Shown in pieces: positions 21,430 to 32,259 of a stretch of 64,000 nucleotides of DNA. The stretch is from Ascarosepion bandense. Taxonomy: Eukaryota > Mollusca > Cephalopoda > Sepiida > Sepiidae. Position 1 is the stretch's first letter. The number at the start of each line of letters is the position of its first letter. The translations under genes were made by a program, and so were the position numbers. The stretch covers positions 1 to 64,000 of the forward strand of contig JBBBDQ010001945.1 of assembly GCA_037127315.1 (NCBI GenBank). The letters run 5' to 3'. The notes beneath the pieces are model-generated. The model was not told where the DNA came from and searched no databases. It was given only the letters and a program-made list of their open reading frames with translations.

Positions 21430-21716
21430 GAGCTTAATATTGTAATTAAGTTATTAAAATCGTTTATAAAAGCATTATATCACTACACAAAAATTTTCAT
21501 TAGACAGTAGTAATTGGAGAGAATTCACCTGAAGCATTTTTTTCCAACTACTAATTTTCTACATAACCATAAATTCATCTTATATTCTCAAAATCATTTT
21601 CACCATTTATTTTAACATATCACCTGAAGAACAGTATTGTGCTGAAACATGAAAATTTTATTACAATGGTTTATAAAAGCATAATATTGCACAAAAATTT
21701 TCATGTAGTGAAAGCC
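21430..21716. repeat. Dispersed repeat X with inverted ends
   Basis: AATCGTTTATAAAAGCATTA with ATCACTACACAAAAATTTTCAT (21459-21500) is partly complementary in layout to the 9.57 and 10.03 kb copies. ATGGTTTATAAAAGCATAAT with TTTTCATGTAGTG (21665-21710) repeats in the same orientation. Family unknown. Confidence 0.45.
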
Positions 21717-21946
21717 ATTTTAATAAAATTATATATATATATGGGTTGTTCCAAGAAGCCATGAACATAGCTTAAAGTTTAGATTTATTGTTATTTGTTC
21801 ATTTTTTGTATGATACAGTAAGTGTCCATAATAGTATTTGTGTCACTACACATGTTTCAAGTCTAAAGTTAACTCTTCAGATGAATAAACTTGTCTTTTC
21901 ATATTGAAACTTGTTTGTTTTACTGATTGGCAAAATATGTGTAGTG

Positions 21947-21949
<3 letters not shown>

Positions 21950-21976
<27 letters not shown>
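21950..21976. repeat. Microsatellite (TA)n
   Basis: TA run. The region 21980-22480 otherwise holds nothing recognised. Confidence 0.95.
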
Positions 21977-21979
<3 letters not shown>

Positions 21980-22463
21980 TGGTGAGCAGGTCAGAAAGTT
22001 TTGTTTTTTTTTTACTTCCAACACTCACAAAATGTAGACCCACGTACACTCATAGTAACATTAGGTAAACAGGCCATTTTATTTGGATAGAAAAAAAAGA
22101 AACAGAAATACTACTCACATGCTTCACAAAAGAGTTTATTATACAGAGTATAAAACTAATTTTAGACTACAATTCATTCCAATTTAACAACCAAAATTAT
22201 ATTCAAACAGGTACATTGATGGGACAAAAATGGTATAGACATATGCAACACTCACACTAGTATATTTTGAAGAAAACTTATTCAACTGAATAAGGCACAT
22301 ATGGGGAAGACAAAAAAAAAATTCACTAAATCATGGCAGAGATATCTAGATTGTTTTATCTTTTAGAGATCAATATGGAGAGATATAAATAGACTACACT
22401 AATCCAAAACTTTCACCCCAAAACAAAGTTTATACTAGAATATAGCTATAATGAATTGCCATT

Positions 22464-22487
22464 TAAAAAAAAAAAAAACATACTAAT

Positions 22488-22525
<38 letters not shown>
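22464..22525. repeat. Poly(A), (AT)n(AC)n
   Basis: An A run at 22464-22478, then AT and AC runs at 22488-22525. Confidence 0.93.
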
Positions 22526-22639
22526 ATATTTTGGCCATCAGGAAAACAGATCTCGATATATAAACTAACAAGTTTATTTGCCTGAAGAGAGTCTACTTTA
22601 GACTTGAAACACTTACCCATTGATTTAATACACAACACA

Positions 22640-22760
22640 TAAGCAATAAAAACCCAGATAACCTATCAGTATACTGTCTTTGAAAAAACTTTAAAAAGGA
22701 AACATGTTAGATTGAGATGTTTTTCTATTTGTTCTTTTTTATTTTGTCAGATTCCAATCC
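22640..22760 (+). repeat. Dispersed repeat Y, copy 1
   Basis: The stretch GAAACATGTTAGATTGAGAT...CTATTTGTTCTTT resembles 49020-49085 (GAAACATGCTAGATTAAAAA...CTACTTGTTCTTT). Family unknown. Confidence 0.5.
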
Positions 22761-22811
22761 ATATATTCTTAGCCTTACCTACTTTCTAAAATTCTTAGTC
22801 ATTAAAATTGA

Positions 22812-22815
<4 letters not shown>

Positions 22816-22841
<26 letters not shown>
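22816..22841. repeat. Poly(A) tract
   Basis: About 26 A residues, possibly an eroded retroposon tail. Confidence 0.9.
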
Positions 22842-22843
<2 letters not shown>

Positions 22844-22991
22844 TATGAGTCAAGAAATTTACAACATCCTAAAATGTATATTTACAGACATTAATAGCTT
22901 AAGGCCCTTGTTAATGAATTTAATCCAGTGATTTTCACTGTAAAATTGTTTTAAAGTACATATCAAGCTACAGACTTATTGATCTCTCTCT

Positions 22992-22996
<5 letters not shown>

Positions 22997-23037
<41 letters not shown>

Positions 23038-23053
23038 TACACACACACACATT
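22997..23053. repeat. Microsatellite (AT)n(AC)n
   Basis: TA run followed by AC-rich run. Confidence 0.95.
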
Positions 23054-23240
23054 TTAATTTTTTTTTTTTTGATTTCCATCTTCTTCTTCAATTCATGTGT
23101 GTCCTGTCTATCTTTAAAATTCTGCCAACGAGCACCTTTGATAATGTGTTGGCAGAAAAGGTCCTAAAGGTCTTATGTACAATATGACATTAATTTTATT
23201 TAAATCCATTTATTTTTTCTCTGGGTGCAAGTCTCTCTCT

Positions 23241-23293
23241 GATATATATATATATATATATATGAGAGAGAAATATCACACACACACACACAC
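23241..23293. repeat. Microsatellite (TA)n(GA)n(CA)n
   Basis: TA, GA and CA runs in the same order as at positions 15-90. Confidence 0.93.
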
Positions 23294-23565
23294 CTTAAGC
23301 CAGTTTGGCCCAACATGAGGTCACTGTTGCAGAACATCCAGACAAAATTACTGAATATGAATCAGACATCTTTTATTAGAAAAGTAATTATTTTATATTC
23401 ATTCAAAGCCTATTGTTAGTTGTTATTTATCTTCCCACAATCTCTTCCATGTGACCCCAATAAGCTATAAAAAATATTCACAAGTAAATAAAAACTAGCT
23501 ACCATAAATAGTCAGCCTTTGATCACAGCTAATACTCATTACAAAACTGTTAGCCTACTTAAAAA

Positions 23566-23862
23566 CAGTCAAGTGCCATATGCGATACATGCTTAGGCGA
23601 TCATGTCTCTAAAGACATGACTAACTAGGGAGAAGATTATACCACAGTAGGTTTCCATTACTTTCTGTAGAGTGGTTGCCAGCCAAGGCTTTAGAATCCG
23701 ATCTGTCCTGTTATTTAACCTATAACTGGAGGGAAGAGATGGATTAATATTTTTCTCAAGGATGTTTGTGCATAAATGTAATGCAAGGAATTCAACTGGA
23801 ATTCGAACTCGGCTCTCCAATTTCTTGTTCTGAGCATGTCCACTGCATCACAATACACATCC
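23566..23862 (-). mobile_element. tRNA-derived SINE (family A), full-length
   Basis: Complete in layout from the 3' CAGTCAAGTGCCATATGC complement to the head at CACTGCATCACAATACACAT. The B box region GGAATTCGAACTCGG (minus: CCGAGTTCGAATTCC) is intact. Confidence 0.88.
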
Positions 23863-24024
23863 ATATTTAGAGACACTGGCCTCAATTAGAATATGAAGTT
23901 CTCTCAGCTATGGGTTAAATAATATTCTCAAACCTTGGGTGGCAGCTAGTATAAAAGAAAGACTAAATTCAGAATTGTGGAGTAAGCAACAAGAAAACAA
24001 TCCATTACTTTCCTTTTTCTATGT

Positions 24025-24140
24025 GCCCTGTTCTTTCAGAATGTAGGCGATCATTGCTTTCCACATCTTCCTATCCCTGGCAGCTCTTAACATGCTTTCT
24101 CCTGTTACACTACCCAAACCCTGCTCTGCCATCCACTAGC
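24025..24140 (-). mobile_element. LINE B relic, extreme C-terminus
   Basis: Minus-strand translation reads about RDRKMWKAMIAYILKEQGT, after ARG-like residues. This is the recurrent C-terminal block of another LINE lineage (R-x-x-W-R-x-M-I-A). It duplicates the block found at 24295, so two copies lie side by side. Confidence 0.55.
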
Positions 24141-24193
24141 TCAAGACCATAAATCTAAAATATAGATGTATAGAAACTAGCATGGCCACAAAA

Positions 24194-24246
24194 TGAGGGA
24201 TCAGTTTATATATTGATTATAATATATATTTGATCCCCCACTTTAT
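24194..24246. repeat. Short hairpin element, third copy
   Basis: GAGGGATCAGTTTA and TGATCCCCCACTTTA form an imperfect inverted repeat around an AT loop. The same GGGGGAT...ATCCCCC hairpin sits between paired SINEs at 26295-26342 and 59426-59480. Confidence 0.55.
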
Positions 24247-24289
24247 ATTCACAGCTTCTTATAAACAGTTGGCATATATCTTTTAGGTG

Positions 24290-24545
24290 CCTGGTCCCTT
24301 CAGGACGTAGGTGATCATGGCTTTCCACGCCTATCCCTGGTGGCTCTTAGCACGCTTTCTCCTGTTATGCCACACAACCCTGTTCTGCCATTCACCTGAT
24401 CAGGCCCTTCAAATACGTTGCACACCATTTTCCCTGTCTCTTTTTCTCACTATCTGGCCTGTTAGTATCAGGTTCTCCAAGCCCTCCTTTCTCATTACAT
24501 GTCCCAGGAACTTTAGCTGCCTCTTCCTGATGACATAACAGAAAG
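24290..24545 (-). mobile_element. LINE B relic, C-terminal region
   Basis: The minus frame gives RKRQLKFLGHVMRKEGLENL, then TGQIVRKR. This is a well-known C-terminal block of invertebrate LINE reverse transcriptases (K-x-x-F-L-G-H-x-x-R). A second frame then carries the final W-K-A-M-I block near 24320. Frame changes show decay. The same lineage occurs at 38258-38490. Confidence 0.7.
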
Positions 24546-24700
24546 GAAAGGGAAACTGCACAGAGTCATGTTTTGTACATTTTTTACTTATATTATTCAA
24601 GCAGGTTTCATTGAATAATACAGAGATATCTGTTCATTTTTATAATACTTTTAAATTGTGTCTTCCTGAAGTTGAAATTTATCAAGAAACAGGCCATTTT

Positions 24701-24715
24701 TTTTTTTTTTTTTTT
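24701..24715. repeat. Poly(T) tract
   Basis: T run 24698-24715. The surrounding 24560-25260 holds no recognised element. Confidence 0.8.
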
Positions 24716-25264
24716 ATTAACCCAAGTATTACCACTCTCCTTAAAGATCAGTGGTGAATTGTAAAGACTAACTTATTGTAATTGTAACCATTGTGATGTT
24801 GATTTTCAAAAATCATGTGAACATACTGTTATAATTATTGATAAATTTGTTTTTTTTTTGCATGTGTTCTAATATAAGGGAGCTAACTAGAGATAATAAG
24901 GGTTAAGGTTTATTTTTAATGTACACCCAATACAAGGCCCAAGAGTCACTCATGGTAGTGGCTTACTGCATGCGTTTGCATAAAGACAAGCATAAAGTGG
25001 ATATATAGTGTATTTGAGCAACAATCTTGCTTTTATGCAAGTTTCATTAAAAATGACAATTATCAACTTTTTTATATAATTTTTCATGTGTTCTTATCCA
25101 CATGCAAAAACAAGATTAAAAATAATGGAGGAATTACTAATAAAATTATGTATCAATATTGTAATTTTCTTCATTTAATGACAATGCTATTAAGCTTATC
25201 AGAGAGTATGAAAAATTTTGCATAAAATAGACAAAACTTGTCTATAGTATTTAATGAAACATGC

Positions 25265-25266
<2 letters not shown>

Positions 25267-25297
<31 letters not shown>
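25267..25297. repeat. Microsatellite (TA)n
   Basis: TA run immediately upstream of the SINE B copy at 25321. Confidence 0.95.
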
Positions 25298-25298
<1 letters not shown>

Positions 25299-25320
25299 GC
25301 AAAGTCTGCCTCCTTCTACT

Positions 25321-25466
25321 GAGCGCCCGTAGCTCAGAGGTAGAATTGCCGACTGATGCCAATTCGGTCGGGTTTCAATCCTGGGTAAAAAGCAATCGGC
25401 TGTCTAACCGTACTCATGAGCTGTGATACAGCAAAACAGATCTGTCTGCGGATGACTGTGTGTGTG
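25321..25466 (+). mobile_element. tRNA-derived SINE (family B), best copy
   Basis: Head GAGCGCCCGTAGCTCAGAGG with A box TAGCTCAGAGG; B box GGTTTCAATCC; then GCAATCGGCTGTCTAACCG and a tail that becomes TGTGTGTG. It reads like a tRNA 5' half and T arm without the matching 3' acceptor strand, so it is a SINE and not a tRNA gene. Confidence 0.88.
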
Positions 25467-25876
25467 GCAATAAACATATTGAAACCTACCAAATTCTAAC
25501 AAACGTCATACTTTTCCCTATCCTGCCAATTGTTTACTATTAGGTGGGAATAACATTTTACACTGCTCACAGTTCATATGACATTAAACATTAAAAGCAC
25601 CAATCAAAGAAATGTACTTTTAACAATTATGAACAAAATGAACAAAAAAGCCTGCAAGTAAGAAAACATGATGAGGTGAGGGATCTGTCCTTGTTTTAAC
25701 AAAAATTAGAGATTTATACTACATAGATTTATCACAATATAAATCAATCTATCCTGATTAACAGATACCATAAATAAAGAACAGATTACAAAAATATGAC
25801 TAATCACTAATTAGTCATTACCTTTGTTCCATTTAAAAAAAAAAAACCCAAAAAACCCTAAAAACAAACTACATAC

Positions 25877-25967
25877 CATTTTCTGTCTAAAGACCAACAC
25901 TCTAGGACATGCCAAACAAAGCCACTTAAATTTGAATGCCTTTATACGAATTTTTAAAGGATGAATG
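25877..25967 (-). CDS. Weak exon candidate, minus strand
   Basis: The acceptor CTTACTGACACAG and donor ATG|GTATGT enclose 91 bases. One frame (one leading base, 30 codons) is open and reads IHPLKIRIKAFKFKW, then CLACPRVLVFRQKM. The composition is less convincing than the exons at 7, 30 and 33 kb. Its phases need an unseen exon on each side to join them. It could be chance. Confidence 0.2.
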
Positions 25968-26120
25968 CTGTGTCAGTAAGATTGGTGTTACAATGACTCA
26001 AACATCAATTTTATAACCAAAATGATAGACATTACTAAGGAATAAAGCCATCTGTAATTCTGCAGAATTAGTGAAATTCGAGAGATGGAGAATATCTTAA
26101 AAAATTGATTATAATATAGT

Positions 26121-26683
26121 CAGTCAGTTAAGTGCCATACGTGATAAAGGGTTGGGTGATCATGTCTCAAAAGAGACATGACTGACTGGGCAGAAGATTA
26201 TCCCACAGTAGTGGGTTGCCATTACTTTCTGCAGTAGACTGGTTGCCAGCCAAGACTATAGAACCCAATCTGTCCTGTTATTTGACTCATAGCTAGTGGG
26301 GGATCAGTTTATTACTTCATAACAATAGAAATCACCCACTTTATGCCCAGTAGAAGCCTTAATCATTATTCCAACTATTATATTCAGTCAGTTAAGTGCC
26401 ATATGTGATACACGCTTTGGGTAATCATGTCTTGAAAGAGACATGACTGACTGGGCAGAAGATTATCCCACAGTAGGTTGCCATTGCTTTCTGCAGTAGA
26501 CTGGTTGCCAACCAAGGCTATAGAACCCAATCTGTCCTATTATTTAACCCATAACTGAAGGGAAGAGATGGATTAATACCTTTCCCAACAGTATTTGTTG
26601 GTAAGTGAATGCAAGGAATTCAACTGGAATTCGAACTCAGCTCCCCGATTTTATGTTTCAAGTTGATATTCACTGCATCACAA
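26121..26683 (-). mobile_element. Composite: truncated SINE A, hairpin, full SINE A
   Basis: A SINE A 3' part (26121-26294) is followed by a 48-bp hairpin (AGTGGGGGAT...ATCACCCACT, 26295-26342), by ~40 bp containing CAGTAGAAGCCTTA, and by a nearly full SINE A in the same orientation (26385-26683). The identical order occurs at 59217-59719, including the spacer. This points to a compound unit that moved or duplicated as a whole. Confidence 0.75.
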
Positions 26684-26699
26684 CTTATGAAAAAAAGTA

Positions 26700-28220
26700 A
26701 GACATCCTGAAAATATCTCAATTTGAATAACAATGTGTTAAAACAAAAGTACAAACAGCTCTATTTTTAATTTCTAGATTACAAATAATACATTGCGGAA
26801 TTAAAAAGAGAAAAAAAAAAAAAAAATCAAGTGAAGAAGAGTAAGGACAGGACAATGCCCATAAGTTAACCCCCCATTTAATAATATAAATACTAAAAGT
26901 AAATATGTCAGTGGAAGTCTCATTCTGATTGGACAATCCTCTTTATAAATAATGCAGTTCATATTTGTCCATTGACAACTCAAATCTAGATCAATCAAAT
27001 ACAGGAATGTTAGTTCAAACAAATTATGTTTTCTTGTTGGTAGATTAGTTTCAATATCTTAGTAATGAGAGCATAAAAACTATCTACAAATCATGTTAGT
27101 TCATGTTAAGTCAACAAAATTTTCTTTGTCTTCAATCATTAATAAATGAAAAATTCCATTCTAATAATTTTTGTTTACATTAAGAAACAAAACTGAGCAG
27201 ATATACACATTTAAAAAAAATGGAGAAAGGTTCATGTTTGTGAGGGTGTTTGTACCTGTCTGTGACCATCCATCCACCTGTATGTTTAGTTGTCTGCATG
27301 TGATGCCAGGGATGATGGAATATTGGTTTGGGAGTGGTGGTACTATTTCAAAAGTGTAAAAGGTCAATTTCTCTTAAGTTAGAAATTATCACCTGCTGTC
27401 CAGCCCTTAGTGAAAGCAAATATCAGGACAGTTACAACCCTGTAAAGCTGTGGATAGTTCTTTTTATATTTATTCTTGAGTTTATAGCTAAATAATAGTA
27501 AACCACAAGTTAATTTGCAAGATAAGTGAATCCTTTAGAAGTTCTTAGCAATGTGAAGAATATGGCGAATATATTGCTACCATGCTATCAAGGAAGATCA
27601 TTAAGTTCAAAGACTGTATATAAGATCTTTAAAATAATCGACAAAGGAGGAAGAATCTACAAAGTTTATTATGAGATCATTCTTTCATGATTCTCTAAAG
27701 CAAAGAATCAATATGTACATTTAAAAAGAAAACAGAAAAGATCAATACATAGACATTCAGGGAGGGGTTAATAAGAATTTCATCATTTATAATGTCTGAT
27801 CACTAAAGTTTCTTGAAAAATAGTTCCCTGTACCATTCCAGTAAGTACCTGACTCCACCTGCTATCTGCTAAAAGAGCTGGATCATGTCAAAAAGGAGTA
27901 TTTTTGCACTCTACACACCTGAATCATGAAAAAGGGCTGTCCACTGTTAAAAACTTTTCATGAGGTAATATTCAAATAAAATGAAGAATTTTATTGTAAC
28001 CTAATTATGTAAAATAATGGATTATACACAATATAAGTGAACAATTTGATTAGAACAATGGAAAAATACAATTTAAACAAAAATTAGAAACCTGTCATAA
28101 TAGATCATTTAATCATAAATAAACCAACAAGGTTCTGTAGTAAATTTTAACATCAACTAAGGTTAATCCTTTACTCAATTATGCTTAGTCTTATTTTTGA
28201 CTTATATAAATTTAGGTAGG

Positions 28221-28256
<36 letters not shown>

Positions 28257-28300
28257 AATGTCAATAAAATAGCAAAGGTTACAAACCAATGCCTGGGCCC
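26700..28300. other. Mostly unassigned; possible repeat at 27790-27960
   Basis: A poly(A) tract lies at 26812-26826. The segment 27790-27960 has short open frames on both strands around GGTGGAGTCAGGTACTTACT (minus) that look repeat-derived, but no second copy lies in this window. A poly(A) of ~34 is at 28220-28253. Confidence 0.35.
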
Positions 28301-28429
28301 CTCAATCAGGCTTGGGTTCCCTAGCTGAGTGTAATAAGCACTAACCTTAACTGCTGCTATACATGCCCAATTTTCACTTTCCAGTCTCGTCCAAGAGACT
28401 CCTTGTGGCTGACAAATTTTACACCTTAC

Positions 28430-28558
28430 AATCCGGCCCGCGGATGAAGTGCCTCCCCACTAAATCCGGCCCGCGGATGAAGTGCCTCCCCACTAAATCC
28501 GGCCCACGGATGAAGTGCCTCCCCACTAAATCCGGCCCGCGGATGAAGTGTTGCAACC
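28430..28558. repeat. 33-bp GC-rich tandem repeat, about 4 units
   Basis: Units starting AATCCGGCCCGCGGATGAAG repeat at 33-bp spacing from 28430. The fourth changes to GTGTTGCAACC. Each unit translates to an 11-residue repeat (KSGPRMKCLPT), but the open frame is only 70 codons and has no gene context. It is strongly CpG-rich against an AT-rich background, which suggests a recently arrived element. Confidence 0.9.
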
Positions 28559-28559
28559 C

Positions 28560-29340
28560 TCTCATTTTCCATTGAAAATAGCAAAACAAACTACATTCTT
28601 CAGTTTCACCAATTCTAAGCCTCATGATTAAGACCCACCATGCTAAGCACCTCATGGTGAACCCCTCATTGCCTTTATATTCTATTGGTGAGATTACTTT
28701 CCACTCAAGCAGCTTCACCCCACAAAAAGCTGCTTTGTGGAACCAACTCCCAAGAATAATATTTCCATGATTACTACATTTTTAAATGTGTTAAGTTTAA
28801 TGTCAATTTAACAACCCACTAACCCGAGTTGCTCTTGGGCCTTATACAGGATCAACATCTTTAATTAAGTCAATGATAAATATTTTGTTAAAGTAGTAAG
28901 TAATCCCTTCTGTTTAAAATTATCAAGTGTTAACTTTTTTCTCAAATGAATGTACAGTTTCATTTTAATGGTTATGTAGGTGTCAAAGAAATATAACCTA
29001 AGAACTCTGAAGTAATGTCCTAAAATTACTCATCAAATCAAGACTGTCCAAAAAAAAAAAAAAAAAAAAAAAACAAGTCATGTATGGCACCAAACCCTTT
29101 CAAAAATATCTAAACTAACCTGTGTACAACTGTTTTTTAAGGTCAATGATTAAAAATGGGTTTAAGCAAAAGAAGCCTATAGGTCTTAAGGACCATCCTT
29201 CTTTGCACCTCATGAACTGGTGCTAATGTGCTACAGAGAACTGTAGCAAATAGCAGAAACGCCCATCACTTGAGGGCTTATAACAACTACAATTTATATC
29301 CCACATATCTTGAGAAAATGACAATCAATGTTGACAACAC
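28560..29340. other. Unassigned sequence
   Basis: Nothing firm; a poly(A) tract is at 29050-29073. Confidence 0.4.
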
Positions 29341-29369
29341 TAGTTCAATTACATGGGGTGATACAGATT

Positions 29370-29478
29370 AAAAAATTCAATGCAATGTCAATCGCTATCT
29401 ACTGTCCTCCTGATTACTCTTTCCTCTTCCCACTCAAATGTATGTAAGATGGTGCACATATGTATAGTATTATTCAGG

Positions 29479-29512
<34 letters not shown>
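29370..29512 (+). mobile_element. Possible LINE A tail relic
   Basis: TTCAATGCAATGTCAATCGC, followed by a pyrimidine-rich stretch and ~30 A, resembles the end of the LINE A ORF and 3' UTR (AATGYAARGTCAAT). It is short and diverged. Confidence 0.35.
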
Positions 29513-29515
<3 letters not shown>

Positions 29516-30331
29516 ATTCAATACTATTCAAATTGAACCTGGACTATTTTAATATTTTAATCCCTTACTTGGTTTTTCAACAAGATTAATGCACATTCTC
29601 CCCAAATCACATACTTGGTTATAAAGTTTTGTTTAAATTCAGTGAATTTCTGAAAGAATTTCAGAGAATAGACAATTCTCATAAAAAAAAAAAAAAAGAA
29701 AAAAAAGCTATGTATATTTGGTGAGATAACATTTTAATTCTGTTTCTAGGTTATGCAAATCATTGACAAATATAAAATGTTTTTTATCACTTTAACTTGT
29801 TGATAACTATAAAACAAAAAACCTAAAGGCAGTGAAGCAATGTTTTTTTTCTTTTCTTAAAACCAAGATTACAAAAAACAAAATCACAAGTACAGACAGC
29901 ATGCTTCATAAGATACATAGATTCTGGACAAGTCATGTGATAACGATAAAATGGGGTCATCAATTAAAAATGCTAATGCCTATAGTTAAGCATTCATACC
30001 TTAAATGACTCACCAAAAAGTCATGTTTGCTAAGGTAATTTCTTATAGGCAATTTCTATTTTTCATTGACTATCCATATGGTAATCAATAATAGAGTACT
30101 TCCCCAAAAGAAAGTCACAGATTGGGCCTCATTTCTGGATTTTTTTTTTTTTTGCAATGCCTTTGGAGGGCAAGTTTTAATCTCATTGAAAATTGTGGAA
30201 TTACTTCTTACAGCTATACCATCAGAACAGCTCCTGACCATAGTTTAGATTTTAAAGGATTGTAGGTGATAGGGAAGCAAGAAACTTTAAAAGAAATTGA
30301 GAAGTGCAAAAAGAATTAGAATAAAACTTAC

Positions 30332-30386
30332 AAATATATTTAGCCATTTCAACAGTATCATGAGAATTAGTACTATTTTTAAACTT
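30332..30386 (-). CDS. Internal exon of unidentified minus-strand gene
   Basis: On the minus strand the acceptor CTTCAAATGCAG, 55 exon bases and donor GTAAGT (30331-30326) are in place. The frame reads KFKNSTNSHDTVEMAKYI and ends with one spare base. It begins in phase 0, matching the phase-0 end of the exon at 33205. The join to 7462 would create a stop, so at least one exon between them has not been found. The protein is unknown. Confidence 0.45.
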
Positions 30387-30568
30387 CTGCATTTGAAGTA
30401 ACAAAATGGAGAGGTCGTTAAAAAAACTACCATGAAAATACTTATAGACAAGACAAAAGGGAAGTCATGAACAATTACAAGGACATCAAGTTCATAAGCC
30501 TTGTACAGAACTAGTTGGATGATAGAAATCAGATACTATATGCATATTACACAGAAAGAAATACCATT

Positions 30569-30600
30569 CCCAAGAAAAAAAAAAAAAAAAAAAAAAAAAA
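30569..30600. repeat. Poly(A) tract
   Basis: About 31 A. Confidence 0.9.
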
Positions 30601-30674
30601 ATGAAAGATACTCCTGAAGTGTCTAGGATGTAGTTTAGAAGAGAATTTCCAGTAAAACATTCTGCTTTGCTTTA

Positions 30675-30696
30675 TCTAAGCTTATTTATAAATGGA

Positions 30697-30733
<37 letters not shown>

Positions 30734-30978
30734 TATAGACTGAAATGGCTGAACCAATTTTCTTGAAAATTTAGTTTTACAAAAAGCGTCTGCGAGTGTT
30801 CTTAGCTAGGTTTTGTGTCCAGGTACCCCCGATAAGTATCAAAAATCGATAATCAAAAAACATCGAGTTACAGAGGGAGAGGTTCGATTTTAATCAAATT
30901 TGATTAACTCATAGACAGACATAAGAAACGATATTCAGAAGTTTCAAGGTTGCAGTTCTTACAATAGTGCAGAAAGTC

Positions 30979-31030
<52 letters not shown>

Positions 31031-31034
31031 CAAG

Positions 31035-31078
<44 letters not shown>

Positions 31079-31451
31079 ATCTGCCTGTATTTTTTTTTTT
31101 TCAGTCCTTTTATTTTAGTTTTTGCTTTAGGTTTGGCTCTAAGTAGGTATAATTGTAGTTCTTAGTCTCAGCCATGATACCATTTACTCAAAGGACTTAT
31201 TTAGCCTTCAAAATTCAGTTTAGAGTGACTGAAAAAAAAAAAAAAAAAAAACTTATTTGATATCGATACCAAGAAATCAGAATTTGACTTCCATCCATTC
31301 ATTTTTCTTTCAGTCTACGGTTTCGCTTTAACTGGAAACAGCTATTGCTTTTTAGTCTTTTGTGTCAACGTTCAAAGCATCTGAGCTCCAAGACCATGGA
31401 TTAGTTTTAAGGCTTTCATTACACCCGAGCAACACCGGGCTATACTTCTAG
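30675..31451 (+). mobile_element. Non-autonomous Helitron, copy 1
   Basis: It starts TCTAAGCTTATTTATAAATG after an A. It ends with the hairpin-forming CCCGAGCAACACCGGG followed by CTATACTTCTAG and then a T. A|TC...CTAG|T with a 3' hairpin is the Helitron signature, and GGCTGAACCAATTTTCTTGA near the 5' end is typical of animal Helitron left ends. No Rep/helicase is encoded, so mobility would need a partner. Internal (GT)n (30702-30731), (TA)n (30984-31022) and (TG)n (31036-31075) runs differ in length from the other copies. Confidence 0.82.
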
Positions 31452-31792
31452 TCAGTAAATAAGACTTTAAACTGATTGTAAAGATAAGAGATTGCGGATT
31501 TCATCTTGTCCAGCATACTTAGATTAGTAGCAATGAGAGTAGGAATAGTAAACTTTGTAGGAAACATTTAATACTTTTCATATACCTTAATATATGATAA
31601 GGGTTACATTATCTGTTCTTTCTCAGAACCAGTACACACTGTCCAGCCCAGAAATTGAACTTGCAATTACTATATAACTAAATTCAAAAACCAATATTTT
31701 AATCCACTCAGCTACTGTTCTACAGAACAGCATGTACTTTGACTCAGTTATTGCTCATCCCATTTTAACTAAGTACTTTTTTCTTTTATTTA

Positions 31793-31835
31793 AATCATTT
31801 CACCCCAAGAAAGGCAGGACCACTAAGTAGAAGTC
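31793..31835 (-). mobile_element. LINE A 3' terminus remnant
   Basis: The minus strand reads GCCTTTCTTGGGGTGAAATG, the LINE A terminal motif, with little upstream. It may be the eroded tail of the fragment at 32260-32885. Confidence 0.5.
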
Positions 31836-31846
31836 AAATAACTTAC

Positions 31847-31876
31847 CTTTCAACATGGCTGTCTCCTTTTGTCTCC
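31847..31876 (-). other. Possible 30-base microexon (weak)
   Basis: Acceptor TTTCCTACAG and donor GTAAGTTA bracket 30 bases on the minus strand. In the phase set by its neighbours (33205 and 30332) it would contain TGA, so it is probably not used in that transcript. Confidence 0.12.
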
Positions 31877-32199
31877 CTGTAGGAAAGGTGAACCTTCAAG
31901 AGTGCGAGATTCACCTTTCTGATGTTTCCAACTAGAGTCCAGTTAGCAGACAAAAACTAAACACTGAATACATGTCCCTATGTGGCCCAAAGACAAATGG
32001 TGGATATTGTGCTCAATATTTATGGAGCTCAATGTACACACTAAAATTATCAGCCAATCACTGCTTATAGAATGGACTTATTTCAACCACCTACCAATTT
32101 GCCCTGGTGGTTTTTTGGTCAGTCAGACCCAACTTCTATTCTAGTGGAGTACTGGTTGGTTCTTCTACAAGATCTTTACACACTACTATTGCACGGGGG

Positions 32200-32247
32200 G
32201 GGGGGGGGGTTTACAGTAAGAAAAAGGAAAAAAAAAAAAAAAAAAAC
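32200..32247. repeat. Poly(G) and poly(A) tracts
   Basis: About 15 G at 32195-32209, then A-rich 32221-32246. The poly(G) run is rare here and a likely assembly weak point. Confidence 0.85.
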
Positions 32248-32259
32248 AACATACAGGGG

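Noticed and set aside
25321..25395. tRNA-like fold with A and B boxes
   Set aside because: The acceptor stem has no 3' partner and the same sequence recurs in three other places with a common body; it is the head of a SINE.
28260..28430. Minus-strand open stretch (QPQGVSWTRLESENWACIAA)
   Set aside because: No good splice sites; adjacent to a GC-rich tandem repeat and probably transposon-derived. No support for a gene.
31847..31876. 30-base microexon on the minus strand
   Set aside because: Splice sites look fair, but the phase between the 33205 and 30332 exons would place TGA in frame. Listed only as a weak feature.
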